This document shows, piece after piece, positions 6,551-9,569 of a stretch of 9,569 nucleotides of DNA. Both the position numbers and the translations under genes were made by a program. The notes under the pieces were generated by a model. The model was not told the DNA's origin, searched no databases, and saw nothing but the letters and a program-made list of their open reading frames with translations. Source of the DNA: Methylophaga sp. GTDB lineage: Bacteria; Pseudomonadota; Gammaproteobacteria; Nitrosococcales; Methylophagaceae. The DNA lies in assembly GCA_007117275.1 (NCBI GenBank), contig SKGV01000116.1:1-9569 (forward strand). Reading direction: 5' to 3'. Numbering within the stretch: position 1 is the stretch's first letter; each line of letters starts with the position of its first letter.

Positions 6551-6973
6551 ATGTCAGCAGTATTCTGGATCATCATTGTGTGTGCGGTAGTGGGCAGTGG
6601 CGTATTTGGCTATCTCATGGGTCGGCGTAATCAGCCGGGAAGCGCTGAAGACATTGATCACATTCGCGCACTTCACGAACAACAACTGATGCAGAAACAA
6701 GCCGAGTTTGATGCCTACCGCGAAGAAGTGCATCAACACCACGAAAAAACTGCCAATTTATTTGTATCGATGGCCGCTCCCTATCGTGAAATGTTTGACC
6801 ATTTATCAGAAGGCTATGACCGCTTGGGTGATTTCACACAGCATAAAATTCTGCCAGAGCGTCCAGGAGCCTTGCTAGATGGTCCCGATCCAGATAAAAC
6901 CAACAACCCGTTTGATCCCAGCATGGCACCCGAGCCTATTATCAGTGCGCAACCGCCTCACCGCGCTGATTGA
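6551..6973 (+). CDS. zapG: ZapG family (YhcB/DUF1043) membrane-anchored protein
   Basis: ZapG (YhcB) is a single-pass inner-membrane protein linked to coordination of cell division, elongation and envelope growth, and reported to contact divisome and elongasome proteins. The 140 residues show one N-terminal transmembrane helix (about 4-23), the basic stop GRRN, and a cytoplasmic helical region (about 33-95) holding the family pattern KQAEFDAYREEVHQHHEKTA (49-68), then LFVSMAAPYREMFDHL (70-85). A disordered acidic and proline-rich tail follows, including NNPFDPS. The frame is open back to a TTG at 6467, but the ATG at 6551 has GAGG six bases upstream and restores the usual N-terminal helix. 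The last 32 bases overlap the end of recD on the other strand. Confidence 0.9.
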   Translation: MSAVFWIIIVCAVVGSGVFGYLMGRRNQPGSAEDIDHIRALHEQQLMQKQAEFDAYREEVHQHHEKTANLFVSMAAPYREMFDHLSEGYDRLGDFTQHKILPERPGALLDGPDPDKTNNPFDPSMAPEPIISAQPPHRAD

Positions 6974-8705
6974 GCAGTCGTTCAAGGCCGCTTTGCCGTT
7001 CCAGCCTTCGCTGCAAAGACCACTGCAACACATCAGCTGAGGCCATCACTGCCACTGACTCTCTTGCCCGACTTAACGCGGTGTAGACCAGCTCTCGCCC
7101 AAGCAGGGCATTGTCTTGTTCTGGCATCAACAACAAGATCTCGCTAAACTCCGAGCCCTGACTTTTATGAATAGTCATGGCAAACACGGTTTCATGCGCA
7201 GGCAAACGACTCAACGAAACCTGCCGTAATTCTCCAGCAAATTCAAACCAAGCACTCAACTCACCTGAGTCATCCGCCAAGATCATGCCGACATCGCCAT
7301 TGAATAACTGCTGACGATAGTCATTTTGCGTCACCATAATGGGTCGACCAGCATAATACGGCTGAGATGTTCGCCAGCCTCGCCTTGCCAACAAGCCTTC
7401 CATCATCATGTTCACAGCCTGCACCGATTGCGGCCCCTGACGCAGGCTACATAACACTCGAAACTGCTCAAAAGCACTCAGACACTCAGATACTGATTTA
7501 TTAGCCTCGACAGCGCTGATATAGCGCTGATAACGCTGGGCTAACTGGAGTTGCAGTTGCTCGTTGGAAAACGTCTGCCAACAGTCAAACTCTGTCAGGA
7601 GGTTCATCAAAACCATCGCATCACCCTGATGAGCCGCAGCCACTAATTGCCCGACCCTGCCACCTGCAGCAAAACGATAACTATGCTCAAGTTTGATCAC
7701 GCAATCCTGGAGCGGCAGTGTCTCGCTCGACTGAGCTAATTCAATGGCTGTCAGCTCAAAAGCACGTTGTCGGAAAGTGTCAGAAAAGCCGGGAGATTCA
7801 GCACACAAACTTGCCAACACCGCACCCGACTCGACCGAAGCTAATTGCCCAGCATCACCCAGCAAAATCAGCCGTGCATTGACGGGTAATGCCTTGAACA
7901 ACAGGGCCATTAGACTGATATCAATCATTGAGGCTTCATCGACAATCAACACATCCACCGGCAATGGCCTATCAGCAGCATAACGCCCTTGATCATGACG
8001 TGCGGTAATACCCAACAGCCGATGCAATGTTTGGGCTTGGTATATCAGTTCACAGCCTTGGTTGACTGCTTGCTGTAAGCGCGCAGCCGCTTTACCGGTC
8101 GGTGCAGCCAGGGCGATACGTAATGGCTGTGCAGCGCTTTGATCAAGCAAGTTTAATGCTCGCAAAATATTCATCACCACGGTCGTTTTACCGGTGCCGG
8201 GGCCACCAGAAATCACCACCAATTGCTGATGCAAAGCGCTCAACACCGCCACTTTCTGCCAATCAATACCGGGGACTTGGCTGTTCCAGTTGGCAAAAAA
8301 GTTTTGTAATACGGTTGTCTCCACGGGCACATCAATGGCCTTGGCACGTCGCAATACAGACTGTGCCACTTGCTGCTCATCCTGCCAATAGCGATACAAA
8401 TATAACAAGCCCGCAGAGGTCAGCACCAAAGGTTTAAATTCACCCTCTGTGCCGACGACGTCACTTCGTTGTAACTGCTTTAACCACTGTGATGTCTCTG
8501 GTGTGAGCGAGGCGATCATTGGCGCTATCGAGCTGGTTTCATGCAGATTCAGGCAGACGTGACCGTCGCTGACGACCTCACTGAGTAAACCGGCAGTCAA
8601 GGTGACTAAAGGATCTTCTGTCTGTTGCTGACGCGCGATGTATCCGGCAAATTGACAGGCTAATTCGGAATATCCGGCTTCACGCAATACCTTCACGGGA
8701 TTCAT
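6942..8705 (-). CDS. recD: RecBCD exodeoxyribonuclease V subunit RecD
   Basis: RecD is the 5'-3' helicase motor of RecBCD, the complex that unwinds and degrades DNA from double-strand ends and, after Chi recognition, loads RecA. The 587 residues (E. coli 608) keep the superfamily 1B motifs: Walker A GGPGTGKTT (167-175), motif II IVDEAS (254-259), motif III LLGDAGQLASVESG (281-294), motif IV LEHSYR (339-344), NGDVG (469-473), motif V TIHKSQGSEF (511-520) and motif VI VYTALSRARESV (540-551). The N-terminal 130 or so residues are the helical domain that contacts RecB. Length and operon context mark it as true RecD, not the longer stand-alone RecD2. Its ATG overlaps the recB stop as ATGA, with AGGTGA just upstream as ribosome site, so recB and recD are translationally coupled. 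Confidence 0.96.
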   Translation of the reverse strand: MNPVKVLREAGYSELACQFAGYIARQQQTEDPLVTLTAGLLSEVVSDGHVCLNLHETSSIAPMIASLTPETSQWLKQLQRSDVVGTEGEFKPLVLTSAGLLYLYRYWQDEQQVAQSVLRRAKAIDVPVETTVLQNFFANWNSQVPGIDWQKVAVLSALHQQLVVISGGPGTGKTTVVMNILRALNLLDQSAAQPLRIALAAPTGKAAARLQQAVNQGCELIYQAQTLHRLLGITARHDQGRYAADRPLPVDVLIVDEASMIDISLMALLFKALPVNARLILLGDAGQLASVESGAVLASLCAESPGFSDTFRQRAFELTAIELAQSSETLPLQDCVIKLEHSYRFAAGGRVGQLVAAAHQGDAMVLMNLLTEFDCWQTFSNEQLQLQLAQRYQRYISAVEANKSVSECLSAFEQFRVLCSLRQGPQSVQAVNMMMEGLLARRGWRTSQPYYAGRPIMVTQNDYRQQLFNGDVGMILADDSGELSAWFEFAGELRQVSLSRLPAHETVFAMTIHKSQGSEFSEILLLMPEQDNALLGRELVYTALSRARESVAVMASADVLQWSLQRRLERQSGLERLLNQRGEAVAH

Positions 8706-9569
8706 TGTTCACCTGCCATCAACTTGTCCACGGCTGCCAATAGCTGTCGATCCAGCCGATCAAAATACACGCCTGTGTGCTCATCGTCCGTCTGCATTCC
8801 TCGAATAAACAGGTAATACACTCCACCAAAATGCAGCTCTGGGTCATAATCCGGCAGTCGTTGTTGCAGATGCCGATGCAGAGCCACACTGTAAATCAGG
8901 TATTGGAGTGGATAGCCATGACTGAGCATGGCATTTTGCAGGGCTTCTCCCTGATAGTGCCTAGGATCTGAACCAAGATGATTGGATTTATAATCCGCCA
9001 GATAAAAGCGGCCTTGATACTCAAACACAAGATCGATAAATCCGCTCATAAAGCCAGTCAGTTCTTGAAAGCGCAACCCTCCCCCCAGTGCTTGCCAGAT
9101 ACTGTCCGTTGATGTCTGTTTCAGCAGCGTTTTCAATGCGGCCATATTCAAACCGGCTACTTGGAAATAAAACGCCATTTCATTGACCCGCTGGTCGGCT
9201 TTTAGGTCAGTCAAACGCAAGCCATCTGCATTTAATGGCGTGTTGATGACTGAATACAGCCAGTCGGTGACCACTTCGGTCCATTGCAGTTCCAGACCAA
9301 ACTGTGGCATCAGGCGTGACACCACCGCACTGATATCCGCCGGCACTGTCGTATCAAACTCAATGTTCTCCAGACATTTGTGCAGAAAATTACCCGCTTG
9401 ACGGCCTCGTTTAAAGCCAAACCGATCCATGCTGTTATGTTGATTGCTCAGTTCGCTCTCAATCATGACGGGTTCAGCATCATAATCTGGTCGCTCTGAT
9501 ACATGGCCACGGCTTAACAAAGTAAAGCTGCCAATACGCCAAGGTTGGTGAATCTCGCCATTAAAAGCA
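8702..9569 (-). CDS. recB: RecBCD subunit RecB, C-terminal nuclease part (cut by window edge)
   Basis: Only the last 288 or so codons lie in the window. The frame stays open to base 9569, so the TTG at 9520 is not the start. RecB is the 3'-5' helicase and the only nuclease of RecBCD. The visible part is the PD-(D/E)XK nuclease domain: the histidine of GNFLHKCLE, the aspartate of GFIDLVF and the D and K of LADYKSNHLG correspond to E. coli H956, D1067, D1080 and K1082. The stretch YPLQYLIYSVALHRHL and the ending HFGGVYYLFIRGM also match RecB closely. Residues just inside the edge (PWRIGSFT, LLSRGH) align with the linker before the domain. The nuclease looks fully active. The helicase domain, and recC if linked, lie beyond the right edge. 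Confidence 0.96.
   Translation of the reverse strand, partial: AFNGEIHQPWRIGSFTLLSRGHVSERPDYDAEPVMIESELSNQHNSMDRFGFKRGRQAGNFLHKCLENIEFDTTVPADISAVVSRLMPQFGLELQWTEVVTDWLYSVINTPLNADGLRLTDLKADQRVNEMAFYFQVAGLNMAALKTLLKQTSTDSIWQALGGGLRFQELTGFMSGFIDLVFEYQGRFYLADYKSNHLGSDPRHYQGEALQNAMLSHGYPLQYLIYSVALHRHLQQRLPDYDPELHFGGVYYLFIRGMQTDDEHTGVYFDRLDRQLLAAVDKLMAGEQ

Noticed and set aside
1..9569. A defence island, mobile element or novel multi-gene system
   Set aside because: Every gene larger than 80 codons that is supported belongs to a known family with normal length and intact motifs. There are no integrase, transposase, direct-repeat or composition breaks that I can see.

Overview
The window reads as an ordinary chromosomal segment of a gammaproteobacterium. 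The reasons are the family set (UbiK, PpnP, ZapG, ComM/YifB, Rep, RecB and RecD), the close resemblance of the Rep and RecB stretches to what I know of the Escherichia coli proteins, and balanced base composition with dense gene packing. Genus cannot be fixed from the sequence. An NnrU-family gene and an MFS gene next to these loci show it is not E. coli itself. I see no tRNA, rRNA, insertion sequence, CRISPR array, phage gene or long repeat.

Layout. On the left a plus-strand 12-helix MFS transporter (83-1300) converges on a minus-strand NnrU-family membrane protein (1424-2005). A 123-base gap between them carries a 16-base perfect palindrome. After a 168-base gap come two minus-strand genes that appear to form one unit: comM (5695 to 4193), a branch-migration AAA+ ATPase, followed after six bases and in the same reading frame by rep (4186 to 2174), a UvrD/Rep-type 3'-5' helicase. 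A strong hairpin with flanking A and T tracts (5781-5815) separates comM from the next minus-strand pair, ubiK (6403 to 6152) and ppnP (6142 to 5828). zapG (6551-6973, plus strand) diverges from ubiK. A 147-base divergent region holds a plausible promoter for each, and a 15-base palindrome lies inside the ubiK promoter spacer. zapG overlaps tail to tail with recD (8705 to 6942). recD is joined through an ATGA overlap to recB (8702 to the window edge), of which only the C-terminal nuclease domain is present.

Function. Much of the window concerns DNA processing. RecB and RecD are two subunits of the RecBCD double-strand-end resection machine. ComM extends recombination branches during uptake of foreign DNA. 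Rep clears protein roadblocks ahead of the replisome. The rest is housekeeping: ubiquinone synthesis support (UbiK), nucleoside phosphorolysis (PpnP), envelope and division coordination (ZapG), and two membrane proteins of less certain role.

I looked for a new system and did not find one. The observations worth a second look are small-scale: the same-frame comM-UAG-rep junction with no visible Shine-Dalgarno for rep, the palindrome filling the ubiK promoter spacer, the bidirectional terminator, and the zapG/recD overlap.
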